From assembly GCA_001820935.1 (NCBI GenBank), contig MHRI01000029.1, positions 1 to 47,150 on the forward strand: a stretch of DNA of 47,150 nt, written 5' to 3'. The position numbers and the translations under genes are program-made. Under the pieces are notes generated by a model. It made no database searches. It saw nothing but the letters and a program-made list of their open reading frames with translations, and was not told the origin of the DNA. Positions within the stretch are counted from its first letter, which is position 1. The number at the start of each line of letters is the position of its first letter. Shown piece by piece: positions 18,143 to 27,486 of this stretch. Origin of the DNA: Candidatus Taylorbacteria bacterium RIFCSPHIGHO2_01_FULL_51_15. Its GTDB lineage: Bacteria; Patescibacteriota; Minisyncoccia; Phycocordibacterales; UBA10002.

Positions 18143-18415
18143 ATGAACTGGAAAGCATGGCCGTATTGGGTGAGAGGGTTATTGGTAGGATGTGTTGTAG
18201 GAGTTTTAGTTGGCATATACATCCTGCTAAACCAGGAAGACCTCCTGAATCAGCCAACATGTTTAGCTATTGGAATTTGCGACCCATATATTTCGTTGCC
18301 TCTCTTGTATATCACTCTTGCAAGTCTCTTTGTTGCATGTTCTTTACTTGGGGCTTTCCTCGGCCATCTTTACGGCAAATTTAAAAATCGCAAACAATTA
18401 TCAACTAATCAGTGA
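18143..18415 (+). CDS. Small two-TM membrane protein
   Basis: [21 protein letters not shown] ... [28 protein letters not shown]. Confidence 0.6.
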   Translation: MNWKAWPYWVRGLLVGCVVGVLVGIYILLNQEDLLNQPTCLAIGICDPYISLPLLYITLASLFVACSLLGAFLGHLYGKFKNRKQLSTNQ

Positions 18416-18419
18416 CTTC

Positions 18420-18530
18420 TTCCCCTCCTCAGATGAGGAGGGGTGCCGAAGGCGGGGTGGTGCTGAAGACTATAAGAACACACCCCTCCTCAATCCTCCC
18501 CTCAACCGAGGGGAGGAAGCAGAGAGGAGA
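18420..18530. repeat. REP/MITE-like palindromic element upstream of recA
   Basis: CCCCTCCTCAGATGAGGAGGGG...GGGGTGGTG...CACCCCTCCTC...CCTCCCCTCAACCGAGGGGAGG nested inverted repeats. Confidence 0.75.
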
Positions 18531-18540
18531 AATTAATATC

Positions 18541-19608
18541 ATGGGATTTGGAAAACCCAAAAAAGAAAAAATCGCAAAGACACTCGGTTCGAATATTGAC
18601 GACACCCTCGCGGCCATCAAAACAAAATTTGGCGAGGATTCGATCATGAAGCTCGGGGAAAAGCCGAAGGTGCATGTGAACGCCATCTCCACCGGTTCGA
18701 TCGGGCTCGATGACGCGCTTGGAGTGGGAGGACTCCCTCGCGGGCGCATCATTGAGGTGTTTGGACCCGAATCGAGCGGCAAGACAACACTGACGCTCCA
18801 CGTCATCGCCGAAGCCCAAAAGAAAGGAGGTATTTGCGCCTTCATTGACGCGGAGCACGCGATGGATCCGGAATACGCGAAGCGCCTTGGAGTCAAAATA
18901 GACGAGCTCCTTATCTCTCAACCCGATACCGGCGAGCAAGCCCTCGAGATCGTGGAATCACTCGTTCGAAGTGGTAAACTGGATGTCATCGTTATCGACT
19001 CGGTGGCAGCACTTACCCCTAAAGATGAGATCGAGGGAGATATGGGACAATCCCACGTCGGCAAACAGGCCCGGCTCATGAGCCAGGCGCTTCGTAAACT
19101 CACCGCTATTGTAGCCCGATCAAAGACGATTATTATCTTCATCAACCAAATCCGCATGCAGATCGGCGTGATGTTTGGGAACCCGGAAACGACACCGGGA
19201 GGCAAGGCGCTCAAATTCTACACGTCCGTCCGTCTTGATATTCGCCGCATCGCCCAAATAAAGAAAGGTGATGAAATTATGGGGGGCCGTGTGCGGGTAA
19301 AAGTGGTCAAAAATAAAGTGGCCGCACCTTTCAAACAGACCGAATTTGACCTTATGTATAACGAGGGTATCTCGCGCGAAGGCGAGCTCATTGCGCTCGG
19401 CGAAAAACTTGGTCTTATGAAAAAATCAGGGACGTCGTACGAGTATGATGGGATAAAACTTGGCCGGGGGTATGACGCGACGCGGCAGTTTCTTCGGGAA
19501 AACAAAAAGGTTTCAGGAGAGATCCTCCGTGCCATTCTGAAGCAGCTGAAAGAGGGCGGGACGCTCGCGGCGGCGCCGAGCGTAGACGAAGCCGCAGAAG
19601 CTGAATAG
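18541..19608 (+). CDS. recA: Recombinase A
   Basis: [77 protein letters not shown]. Confidence 0.99.
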   Translation: MGFGKPKKEKIAKTLGSNIDDTLAAIKTKFGEDSIMKLGEKPKVHVNAISTGSIGLDDALGVGGLPRGRIIEVFGPESSGKTTLTLHVIAEAQKKGGICAFIDAEHAMDPEYAKRLGVKIDELLISQPDTGEQALEIVESLVRSGKLDVIVIDSVAALTPKDEIEGDMGQSHVGKQARLMSQALRKLTAIVARSKTIIIFINQIRMQIGVMFGNPETTPGGKALKFYTSVRLDIRRIAQIKKGDEIMGGRVRVKVVKNKVAAPFKQTEFDLMYNEGISREGELIALGEKLGLMKKSGTSYEYDGIKLGRGYDATRQFLRENKKVSGEILRAILKQLKEGGTLAAAPSVDEAAEAE

Positions 19609-19614
19609 CAATTC

Positions 19615-19735
19615 TTATTCCTCCTTTGGAAAAGGAGGTGTCCCGAGTCTCCGAGGGACGGAGGGTTTAAATCCCTCACCGCAAGCGGTCCCCTTTTTTT
19701 GCAAGGGGAGAATAAGGAGATGACAATTCCCCACC
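19615..19735. repeat. REP/MITE-like palindromic element downstream of recA
   Basis: CTCCTTTggaAAAGGAGGTGTCCCGAgtctCCGAGGGACGGAGGGTTTAAATCCCTCACCGCAAGCGGTCCCCTTTTTTTGCAAGGGG. Confidence 0.7.
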
Positions 19736-19782
19736 CCATGCTAGCATAATTCATACTTCATTATTCATAATTCATATTCAGT

Positions 19783-20220
19783 ATGTATCTAAACAAAGTC
19801 ATGATCATCGGAAATCTTACAAGAGATCCGGAACTGAAGGCTATTCCCTCGGGCCAGCAAGTGTGCACCTTTAGCGTGGCGACCAATCGCGTGTATAAAG
19901 ACAAGGACGGACAGCAGCAAAAGGCCACTGAATTTCATAATGTAGTCGTATGGGGGCGCCAGGCCGAAACGAGCGGACAGTATCTAAGAAAGGGTCAGAG
20001 TGTGCTTGTGGAAGGACGGCTCCAGACACGAAGCTGGGACGGACAAGATGGCAAGAAAAACTACCGGACCGAGATAGTGGCAGACCGAGTCCAGTTCGGA
20101 CCGAAGTCGACCGGAAGTCCGGGAAGCGAGAAAGAGCCACCACAAGAAGCCAAAAAAGACGAAGGAGCGGGGATTCAGTATCCCCAGGAAGAAATCAACG
20201 CGGAAGACATACCTTTTTGA
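19783..20220 (+). CDS. ssb: Single-stranded DNA-binding protein
   Basis: MYLNKVMIIGNLTRDPELKAIPSGQQVCTFSVATNR...GQSVLVEGRLQTRSW; C-terminal acidic DIPF. Confidence 0.98.
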   Translation: MYLNKVMIIGNLTRDPELKAIPSGQQVCTFSVATNRVYKDKDGQQQKATEFHNVVVWGRQAETSGQYLRKGQSVLVEGRLQTRSWDGQDGKKNYRTEIVADRVQFGPKSTGSPGSEKEPPQEAKKDEGAGIQYPQEEINAEDIPF

Positions 20221-20223
20221 GAA

Positions 20224-20313
20224 GTGTCGCTAATCAAACTCGAATTCTTTCTCGAATTATCTCGAATCCGATTCGCATTATTTGCGTATCTTCAATTCGT
20301 CTTCGATTCGCGA
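20224..20313. repeat. Family B intergenic palindromic element
   Basis: TCGCTAATCAAACTCGAATTC..TCGAATCCGATTCGCATTATTTGCG...CGATTCGCGATTA, ends abut ssb and rpsR stop codons. Confidence 0.75.
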
Positions 20314-20526
20314 TTATTTAACCACATACGGCAGAAGTCCTATAAACCGTGCGCGCTTTATCGCCAGGGCAAGCTGACGCTGATATTTAGCGGAAACACC
20401 CGTACGCTTACCCGCTTGGATCCGGCCATGCGGACTCAGAAATTTCTTCAACAGTTCAATGTCTTTATAGTCAATATGTTTAATATTGTTCTGGGAGAAG
20501 TAGCATTGTTTGTCTGATTTTTCCAT
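20314..20526 (-). CDS. rpsR: 30S ribosomal protein S18
   Basis: [51 protein letters not shown]. Confidence 0.97.
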   Translation of the reverse strand: MEKSDKQCYFSQNNIKHIDYKDIELLKKFLSPHGRIQAGKRTGVSAKYQRQLALAIKRARFIGLLPYVVK

Positions 20527-20539
20527 ATAGCTATGTTAT

Positions 20540-20623
20540 CACTAATCAATCTCTAATTGTAGACTCTAATTTCTCGAATCGGTTCGCGCTATTCGCGTTC
20601 TTCAATTCGAGTGCGATTCGCGA
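20540..20623. repeat. Family B intergenic palindromic element
   Basis: TCACTAATCAATCTCTAATT...TCTCGAATCGGTTCGCGCTATTCGCG...TCGAGTGCGATTCGCGACTA. Confidence 0.75.
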
Positions 20624-21208
20624 CTATGCTCTCTCCACATACTCCCCGGTGTCAGTGTTGATTCGCACCATGTCCCCTTCCGCGATAAACATGGGAGCAC
20701 TCACTGTTGCGCCGGTCTCTAGGGTGATGACCTTAGCGCCCCCCTTCGCCGTATCCCCCTTTACCGCCGGAGGCGCCTCGGTGACCTTAAGATCGACTTT
20801 GATGGGAAGTTTGATGCCGATCATCTTTCCCTCGCCTTCGCTTTCTTCATCCTCTTTCCAGGTGAGAATCTCGATGAGACTATTTGGTTTCAAGAAGCGG
20901 CCTCCCGGTCCTACAAGCTCTTCGGTGAGAGAAAATCGCTTCGAGGGATCGCCCGCTTCAGAGAACCAGTGCTGTCCCTTGTTCGTATACAGGTATTTCA
21001 CTTCGCGAGTATTGATGCTCGCCTCGTCTACTTTGTCGGCCTGATGGAACGTGATCTCCGTTACTTTGCCGGTAAAAAGATTCTTGAGCTTTGTCTGATT
21101 GACGGGTTTTCGCTGCTGCATGCGAAAGATACGCGCGTCCAATACTTCAAAAGGCGCTCGTTCGTAGACAATGTATTTCTTGGGAAGAATTTCGTTGTAG
21201 CTAAGCAT
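20624..21208 (-). CDS. efp: Elongation factor P
   Basis: MLSYNEILPKKYIVYERAPFEVLDARIFRMQQRKPVNQTKLKNLFTGKVTEITFHQADKVDEA. Confidence 0.93.
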   Translation of the reverse strand: MLSYNEILPKKYIVYERAPFEVLDARIFRMQQRKPVNQTKLKNLFTGKVTEITFHQADKVDEASINTREVKYLYTNKGQHWFSEAGDPSKRFSLTEELVGPGGRFLKPNSLIEILTWKEDEESEGEGKMIGIKLPIKVDLKVTEAPPAVKGDTAKGGAKVITLETGATVSAPMFIAEGDMVRINTDTGEYVERA

Positions 21209-21286
21209 AGTCGCTAATCAATCTCGAATGGAGTCTCGAATATCCCTAATCGGATTCGCGGTGTTCAATTCCCGTGTGATTGGTGA
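21209..21286. repeat. Family B intergenic palindromic element
   Basis: AGTCGCTAATCAATCTCGAATGG..TCTCGAATATCCCTAATCGGATTCGCGG...GTGATTGGTGATTA; abuts the efp start codon. Confidence 0.7.
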
Positions 21287-21847
21287 TTACTCGGCAATAA
21301 GTTTCTCCAATGATTTATCAAGTTCGGTTTCGGACACAGGAGCACTCGCGGGCGCCCCTTTCGGCGCTTCCTTACGCTCCCCGCGTGCTGTTCGGGGCAG
21401 GCGCGGCACATTCATTGTCTCTTCGCGAACAGTCTTAATGAGAAGAAAACGAAGTAGCTTATCGTAGTGTTGCAAGGCCTGCTCGATCCTTCGCGCGCTC
21501 AGAGCTGCCGCTTCAAATTTGATCCACCCGAAATAGGCATTCGTATGTGTCACATACGCGCCTTGAACTCGTTTCTGCATGGCGTAAGAGAGTGCTCGAA
21601 ACTTCGGGAACTCCTCTCGGATCAGCGTGACTCCTTCCTTATCTAAAATGTCCTTAATGGCCGTTACCTCGCGCGGCAGTTCCTCTTCAGAAATGGTCGG
21701 CAGAAGCAGATACCCAACCTCATAGATGCGCGTTTCCTTCCCTTCTTTCTCGGTCGTGGAAGCAACCCTTGCTTCCTGTGTCTCCGCCTCCTGTACGGAG
21801 GGAGCCGCGGACCCTGAAGGCGCGGAGTTAGTTGTGTCTTCAATCAT
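21287..21847 (-). CDS. rpsF: 30S ribosomal protein S6 (with N-terminal extension)
   Basis: TRIYEVGYLLLPTISEEELPREVTAIKDILDKEGVTLIREEFPKFRALSYAMQKRVQGAYVTHTNAYFGWIKFEA. Confidence 0.9.
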   Translation of the reverse strand: MIEDTTNSAPSGSAAPSVQEAETQEARVASTTEKEGKETRIYEVGYLLLPTISEEELPREVTAIKDILDKEGVTLIREEFPKFRALSYAMQKRVQGAYVTHTNAYFGWIKFEAAALSARRIEQALQHYDKLLRFLLIKTVREETMNVPRLPRTARGERKEAPKGAPASAPVSETELDKSLEKLIAE

Positions 21848-21959
21848 GACAAGATGCTTTATGGATAAAAGATAACCCCATGAGTTAAGGGCTACCAAAG
21901 CGAAGCTCCAACAGGGTACCATACTCGTTATTCCCCCGCAAGTGGCTGCACACCTACAT

Positions 21960-22820
21960 CTATGAGAGCTTAATGTTGAATAGTTGTTCCGCATTTTGCA
22001 GCAGTTGCACTCGTACCGTTTCTTCCTCTTCACCTCGAATATTGGCGATGGCTTTCACCACTTCCCGGACATGGAGCGGCTCATTGCGTGTGCCGCGGTA
22101 GGGCGCGGGAGCAACATAGGGCGCATCAGTTTCCGAAAGAATGCTCGTAAGTGGAAGATAGCGAATAACCTCTTGATACTCCTTCGCGAAGGTGATAACC
22201 CCCGTGAAAGAGAATGTGTATCCAAGGTCGAGAAACGGCGTTGCCTCCTCAATCGAACCGGCAAAAAAATGCAAATTGCCTTTTAAAGAGGAATTATGGA
22301 TACTGAAGTATGAATTAAGAATAGAGAAGGCATCTTTGTAAGCGGAGCGCCCAGAACCGTTACGTAGATGGAGCATGAGGGGTTTCTGTACTGAAATCGC
22401 AAGCTCAATCTGTGCCCGAAAAGCTTCTTCCTGCTTAATTCTTAAGGCCTCGCTCTCAATCCTGTAGTAATCGAGTCCGCACTCCCCTATCCCAACCACT
22501 TTTGGATGTTCGGCGAGGTCTCTATAGTGCGTCACTTCAAAAGCCTCGCTTCGAGAGGTAAACTCTTTCCCTCCTTCCCCCAACTCTTTTTCATCATGAA
22601 AAGATTTTGAGGTATGCACCGGGTGAAGCCCTACGATCGCGTAGACACCCTTTTCGTATTGTTCCGCAAGTTCAATTGCTCTTCGAGAAGTGAGCTGTTG
22701 CGTACCGACATTGATGACGGCAACTCCCGCATCAAGAGCGCGCTTTAGCACTTCCTCCCTATCCGCATCAAAGGCGGTGAAGTTAACGTGCGAGTGGATG
22801 TCGATGTAGCGAAAGGACAT
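21960..22820 (-). CDS. tatD: TatD-family hydrolase (DNase)
   Basis: YIDIHSHVNFTAF...VVGIGECGLDYYR...LMLHLRNG...ILSETDAPYVAPAPYRGTRNEP. Confidence 0.93.
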   Translation of the reverse strand: MSFRYIDIHSHVNFTAFDADREEVLKRALDAGVAVINVGTQQLTSRRAIELAEQYEKGVYAIVGLHPVHTSKSFHDEKELGEGGKEFTSRSEAFEVTHYRDLAEHPKVVGIGECGLDYYRIESEALRIKQEEAFRAQIELAISVQKPLMLHLRNGSGRSAYKDAFSILNSYFSIHNSSLKGNLHFFAGSIEEATPFLDLGYTFSFTGVITFAKEYQEVIRYLPLTSILSETDAPYVAPAPYRGTRNEPLHVREVVKAIANIRGEEEETVRVQLLQNAEQLFNIKLS

Positions 22821-22868
22821 GAATGAGGAATGATGAATCATGAAGTCCTCTTGGGAGGAGAGAATTTC

Positions 22869-24299
22869 CTACGCCTTCCTCGGAAACAACGGTTCCGAAG
22901 GCATGCGGTTTCCTTTAATGAGCTCTTTTATCTTTTTAGAAGTTTCAGGCATAAATGGATTCAACATGCGGCCAACAGTATACAAGTCAACCACAAGCTC
23001 TGTGATGACGGCTTTTCCCTTTTCGCTATCGGTTTTGACCAATTTGAAGGGCTGCGTTTCTTGAATGCGACGATCGAGGCGAGCAACCGTTTCCGAAATG
23101 ATCTCTGCCGCACGCTGAATGTTAAGCGTGTCGAACGCATGCGTATATGCTTCTGGAATTAAGTTCTCCTCTATAGTAATGGGTTCTTCCAGATGATCCT
23201 CTGCCATTTTCAAAATCCTACTCGCAAGGTTGCCGATACCGTTAGCGAGGTCGGCATTGTAGGCGTCCTTAAAAGAAGTAGGTGTGAAGTCACTATCCTC
23301 GAATGGAGAAACATGCCGGGCAAGGAAAAAACGCACCGCTTCTCCTCCGTATTCGCTGATGAGTACGCTCGGGTCAATGACGTTTCCGAGTGTTTTAGAC
23401 ATCTTCTTCCCTCCCGAGGTGATGAAGCCGTGTACCAAAAGTCGCTTAGGAAGCGGGAGTTTCGCCGAAAGAAGCATGGCCGGCCAAATCGCTGCGTGAA
23501 AGCGAAGAATATCTTTCCCAATGATATGCACATCGGCGGGCCAAAATTGTTTAAAGAGCGTATCATCCACTCGCCCAAACCCAAGTGCACTTATGTAGTT
23601 CACGAGCGCATCACACCAGACATAGATTTTTTGACTTGCATCACCCGGGACCGGGATGCCCACAGAAACCTTGTGCGAAGGTCTTGAAAAACTTACATCT
23701 TCTAGGCCTCGTTCAAGCAGTGCCAAAATCTCATTTCTTCTCGTTTCAGGAATGATCTCGAGCTCTCCACGTTGTATTTTTCCCCTTACAAGATGAGTGT
23801 ACTTTGAAAGTCTAAAAAAGTAATTCTCTTCGCTTATCTGTTGCGGCGCCTCGCCATGCTCGGGGCAAATACCATTCATGAGCTCCTTTTCGGTGATAAA
23901 TGCTTCATGTCCAACACAGTAGAGCCCTTGATATGAGCGCTTTTCGATATCCCCCGCGTCCACGAGCCTTTGCCACATCGCTTGCGCTCCCGGCCAATGC
24001 ACTTTTTCATCGGAAGTCCGAATGAATTGATCATAGGAGATGTGCAGTTTTTGAAATAGAGTCTTGAAATTTTGTACGATTCCATCAAGGTATCCTTGTG
24101 GCTCGATATTCGCGGCTGAAGCTGCGCGAACGACCTTCTCTGTATTTTCATCCGCGCCGGTAAGGAGGTATACGTCATCGTTCAAGAGACGGCGGTAGCG
24201 AGCGATTATGTCTGCAAGTGTGGTGCTGTACGCGTGCCCCATATGGAGATTCGCGTTGGGATAGAAGATCGGAGTGGTAATGTAAAATGTCTTTGACAT
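22869..24299 (-). CDS. metG: Methionyl-tRNA synthetase
   Basis: FYITTPIFYPNANLHMGHAYSTTLADIIARYRR...DENTEKV...GGKKMSKTLGNVIDP. Confidence 0.98.
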   Translation of the reverse strand: MSKTFYITTPIFYPNANLHMGHAYSTTLADIIARYRRLLNDDVYLLTGADENTEKVVRAASAANIEPQGYLDGIVQNFKTLFQKLHISYDQFIRTSDEKVHWPGAQAMWQRLVDAGDIEKRSYQGLYCVGHEAFITEKELMNGICPEHGEAPQQISEENYFFRLSKYTHLVRGKIQRGELEIIPETRRNEILALLERGLEDVSFSRPSHKVSVGIPVPGDASQKIYVWCDALVNYISALGFGRVDDTLFKQFWPADVHIIGKDILRFHAAIWPAMLLSAKLPLPKRLLVHGFITSGGKKMSKTLGNVIDPSVLISEYGGEAVRFFLARHVSPFEDSDFTPTSFKDAYNADLANGIGNLASRILKMAEDHLEEPITIEENLIPEAYTHAFDTLNIQRAAEIISETVARLDRRIQETQPFKLVKTDSEKGKAVITELVVDLYTVGRMLNPFMPETSKKIKELIKGNRMPSEPLFPRKA

Positions 24300-24304
24300 A
24301 CAAA

Positions 24305-24762
24305 AATAATCAATAACCAAGAAACAATTACCAAACAAAACTCAAATAGGATTGTTCACCTTGCTAATAATTGAAGACAATATATTACGCAACTCTATGG
24401 CCTCCTTGATCAGTAGCGAGACTTTCTTTTCTACACTCGGATTGGCAACGACAATCAGTTCCAGCCAATGAATCGTTTCCTTTGCTTCTCTTCGGGAAAT
24501 CTTTAGTTTGTGTACAAAGTCCTTCGTCCCAAGTGCATCGTTCGCCTCTCGGTAATTGGCGCCGATAGAACCTGCGGAACCCGCAACCTGCCCTACTAGA
24601 CGATCATTGATTGGATTTCGGGGCAACTGAACACATAACCTGATAACTTCTTTGGCAAATTCCGTAGTCCGTTTCTCTAAATCAAAGTGGTGGCTGTTTT
24701 CTTTCTTTGGATTTTGAGTGTTAGTCATTGTTTGTAACTTGTTTCTTGGTCATTGATGTTTA
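24305..24762 (-). mobile_element. Putative IVP element: S23/four-helix-bundle gene enclosed by ~30-bp terminal inverted repeats
   Basis: 24309-24338 ATCAATAACCAAGAAACAATTACCAAACAA vs reverse complement of 24728-24757 ATCAATGACCAAGAAACAAGTTACAAACAA (26/30 identical). Confidence 0.65.
24342..24728 (-). CDS. Four-helix-bundle protein, S23 / 23S rRNA intervening-sequence protein (IVP) family
   Basis: LEKRTTEFAKEVIRLCVQLPRNPINDRLVGQVAGSAGSIGANYREANDALGTKDFVHKLKISRREAKETIHWLELI. Confidence 0.92.
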   Translation of the reverse strand: MTNTQNPKKENSHHFDLEKRTTEFAKEVIRLCVQLPRNPINDRLVGQVAGSAGSIGANYREANDALGTKDFVHKLKISRREAKETIHWLELIVVANPSVEKKVSLLIKEAIELRNILSSIISKVNNPI

Positions 24763-25860
24763 AGTGGTATTCTGCTTTCTGCGTTGCACATCATCGAGAA
24801 ACTCCATAAGCGTCGCGACCACCGGCACCGAGACAAAGAGTCCCAGGAATCCGCCAAGCTGCGCCCCGACAATGAGCGCCAAGATCACGATCATGGGAGG
24901 CACGCCAACGATTTTCTTCACCACCCAAGGATAGAAGAGGTGGTTTTCGAACTGTTGGATGATGAGATACCAACCCGCGATGAGCAGGGCCGAGGTGACG
25001 CCCGGGTCCGCTACTGCGGTGCCCGAGGCGTACGCGATACCGATGGCCGGAATCGCGGCGAGGATGGGGCCAAAGAGCGGTATCGTTTCAAAGATGGCGG
25101 CGAGTACTGCCAAGAACAAGGCATTCTTAATCCCTAAAATCATGAGCCCGAGATAGACGAGTACTCCGACAAGCACGGCGAGAAAAAGTTGTCCTTGCAT
25201 CCAGTAGCCGATTTTCCGCTGTGTCCGTTTCCAGAGACTAAGAAGATGCGGTTCGTAACGCTCGGGAGTGACCACGCGAAGGAACGCGGCGACGCCGTCT
25301 TCTTGAACGGCGAGATAGAATGAAAGCACGACGATGAGGATGAACTGAAGAATACCGCCGAACACGACCGAGATGTTGTCCCAAAAACCTTTGGCAAAAC
25401 TCCCGAGTATCTGTGAAAGATCGGTGAATACCGCCGAGAGCGAAGAAGGCGCGGCCGAGCCGCTGATTCCTTGCGAAAGCGTTTGCGCGAGGTCCGCCCC
25501 CTGCAGTACGGAGTCGCGCGAAGCGGCGATCGGGGGTGATACGCCCTCAAGAAAAGCCGGCACGACTCGAAGAAAATTGGCGGTGTCGGACAGGAGTGAC
25601 GGAACGAAAAAGTAAAACACACCGATGAAGACGACAGCGAGCATAATGTAGATGGATATCACGGCAATGAGTCGTGGGATCCGAAATCGGTGTAGCCAAA
25701 GGGTGAGAGGCTCGATAGAAGAGGCGATCACGACCGCGGTGAGGAGCACGAGGAGCACGCCGCGAAGATAAAAAAGCAGCACGAAAAAAATGAACACGAG
25801 CATCGCTCGAATCAAGGTACCGGTGGTGAGATTTATCGTGGTGAAAGGAGGGAGCGACAT
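24760..25860 (-). CDS. AI-2E family transporter (PerM-like permease)
   Basis: Multi-TM; VIASSIEPLTLWLHRFRIPRLIAVISIYI...ETIPLFGPILAAIPAIGIA...LIIQQFENHLFYPWVVKKIVGVPPMIVILALIVGAQLGGFLG. Confidence 0.93.
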   Translation of the reverse strand: MSLPPFTTINLTTGTLIRAMLVFIFFVLLFYLRGVLLVLLTAVVIASSIEPLTLWLHRFRIPRLIAVISIYIMLAVVFIGVFYFFVPSLLSDTANFLRVVPAFLEGVSPPIAASRDSVLQGADLAQTLSQGISGSAAPSSLSAVFTDLSQILGSFAKGFWDNISVVFGGILQFILIVVLSFYLAVQEDGVAAFLRVVTPERYEPHLLSLWKRTQRKIGYWMQGQLFLAVLVGVLVYLGLMILGIKNALFLAVLAAIFETIPLFGPILAAIPAIGIAYASGTAVADPGVTSALLIAGWYLIIQQFENHLFYPWVVKKIVGVPPMIVILALIVGAQLGGFLGLFVSVPVVATLMEFLDDVQRRKQNTT

Positions 25861-25879
25861 ACAGGCATCATAGCATGGC

Positions 25880-26022
25880 AAATAATCAATAACCAAGAAG
25901 CGATAACCAAATGGCAATAGCACGGCAAATAATCACTAACCAAGAAACAATAACCAAATGGGAATAGACCGATTGGTGCTTGGTGATTGATGTTTGGTAA
26001 TTGGTTATTGATTATTGGTGTT
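25880..26022. repeat. Family A palindromic intergenic element (stand-alone, tandem left arm)
   Basis: AATAATCAATAACCAAGAAGCGATAACCAAATGG(C)AATAG then AATAATCACTAACCAAGAAACAATAACCAAATGGGAATAG and opposite arm GGTGCTTGGTGATTGATGTTTGGTAATTGGTTATTGATTATTGGTG. Confidence 0.85.
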
Positions 26023-26024
26023 TC

Positions 26025-27293
26025 CTAAATATGCAGGAGCTTCTCCAATTCCTTCTTATTCTTAATTGGACCGATGAGCGCGAGATTGAGATGTTCATTC
26101 ACAAGGTACGCCTCTGCGATACGAGAGAGGTAACTTGTGTTCACCGCGCGAACCTTCGCCGCAATTTCCGAAGGTCGAAGCAAAGGTTTGCGCATAATCT
26201 CCTGATACCCGTAGAATTCCGCGAGTGAGTCGGACGACTCAAGTCCGAGATACAAATTGCCAATGAGGTATTCTTTAACCCGCAGAAGTTCGTCTTTATC
26301 CACGCTCTCGCTTTTCAAACGCCGAACCTCGTGAAGGATGGCACGGATCGCTTCTGAAAGTCGGGCCGCGGGAACGCCGGCGGTAATCTCAAGGAATCCA
26401 TGGTCGGAGTAGGATTGATGCGAAGCTCCGATGTAGTAGCAAATGCCAAGATCGTCTCGCATCTTCTGGAACAACCTCGAGCTCATCCCTCCCCCCAAGA
26501 TGGCGGAAAGAAGGCGCATCGCGGTGCCATCCTCGTGATAGAGATCGAAGGTTCGAATGCCAAACGCGAGGTGCACCTGATCGGTTTTTTTAAACTCTAT
26601 CGCGATCTCCGGTCTCTTCTGCTGCTCCTTTACGCTTGTTTTGCCGTGCTTTTTGCCGTCATGCATGGCCACGAAGGCGCGGGCAACCTCCTTCTCCACA
26701 ACACGTTCGTCCACATTACCCGCGACCACCACCGCAGTCGCGCCTGACACATAGTGTTTGCTCCGGTAAGCAAAAAGGGCAGATTGTGTAATGGCCTTCA
26801 CCGTCTCTTCAGTGCCAGCAACGTCAAAACCCGCCGGCTGCTCTCCATAGAGGCACTCCATGAGCACTTCGCTTATGTGCCGGGGAGGCAGGTCCTCGTA
26901 CATGCGTATCTCTTCGATGATCACACCCTTTTCTTTTTCGATCTCCGCCTTCGGGAGCGTGGAGTGAAGGTAAATATCGGACACCACATCAAGTATTTTC
27001 TTAAAGTGCCGCTGATCAGATTTGGCATAGTAGCCGGTCATCTCTTGAGAAGTGAACGCGTTGTACTGTGAACCGATGCCGTCAAGTTCCTTGACGATAT
27101 CGATCGCTTTTTCGCGTTTCAAGGTGCCCTTGAAGCACATATGTTCCAAGAAGTGCGAAATTCCGCTTATCTTCTTTTGCTCATACTTCGAGCCAGCCTC
27201 GACAAGCACCATGACCGTAACGGTGGGGCTCTCTTTCATGGGTACGGTGATGAGTCGGAGGCCATTGGGAAGAATTTTCTTGTGGAATTGCAT
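26025..27293 (-). CDS. M16-family (insulinase-like) zinc peptidase
   Basis: LPNGLRLITVPMKESPTVTVMVLVEAGSKYEQKKISGISHFLEHMCFKGTLKR (HxxEH). Confidence 0.95.
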   Translation of the reverse strand: MQFHKKILPNGLRLITVPMKESPTVTVMVLVEAGSKYEQKKISGISHFLEHMCFKGTLKREKAIDIVKELDGIGSQYNAFTSQEMTGYYAKSDQRHFKKILDVVSDIYLHSTLPKAEIEKEKGVIIEEIRMYEDLPPRHISEVLMECLYGEQPAGFDVAGTEETVKAITQSALFAYRSKHYVSGATAVVVAGNVDERVVEKEVARAFVAMHDGKKHGKTSVKEQQKRPEIAIEFKKTDQVHLAFGIRTFDLYHEDGTAMRLLSAILGGGMSSRLFQKMRDDLGICYYIGASHQSYSDHGFLEITAGVPAARLSEAIRAILHEVRRLKSESVDKDELLRVKEYLIGNLYLGLESSDSLAEFYGYQEIMRKPLLRPSEIAAKVRAVNTSYLSRIAEAYLVNEHLNLALIGPIKNKKELEKLLHI

Positions 27294-27486
27294 GGCAATA
27301 CGAACTACGAATTTGTAAGAATATACGAGTAAGGAAGTACCCCTTGATACTAGTGGATGCTGAAAAGAAAAGCAAAAACTTCTTTGCAACAACTGCGTGA
27401 CTATTCGAGAACAGGAAAAGAGAGGTCCGAAAGAGCCCTCCTAAAGACGATTAATGTCTAGATACACAGCCTTAGGAAATATGATA

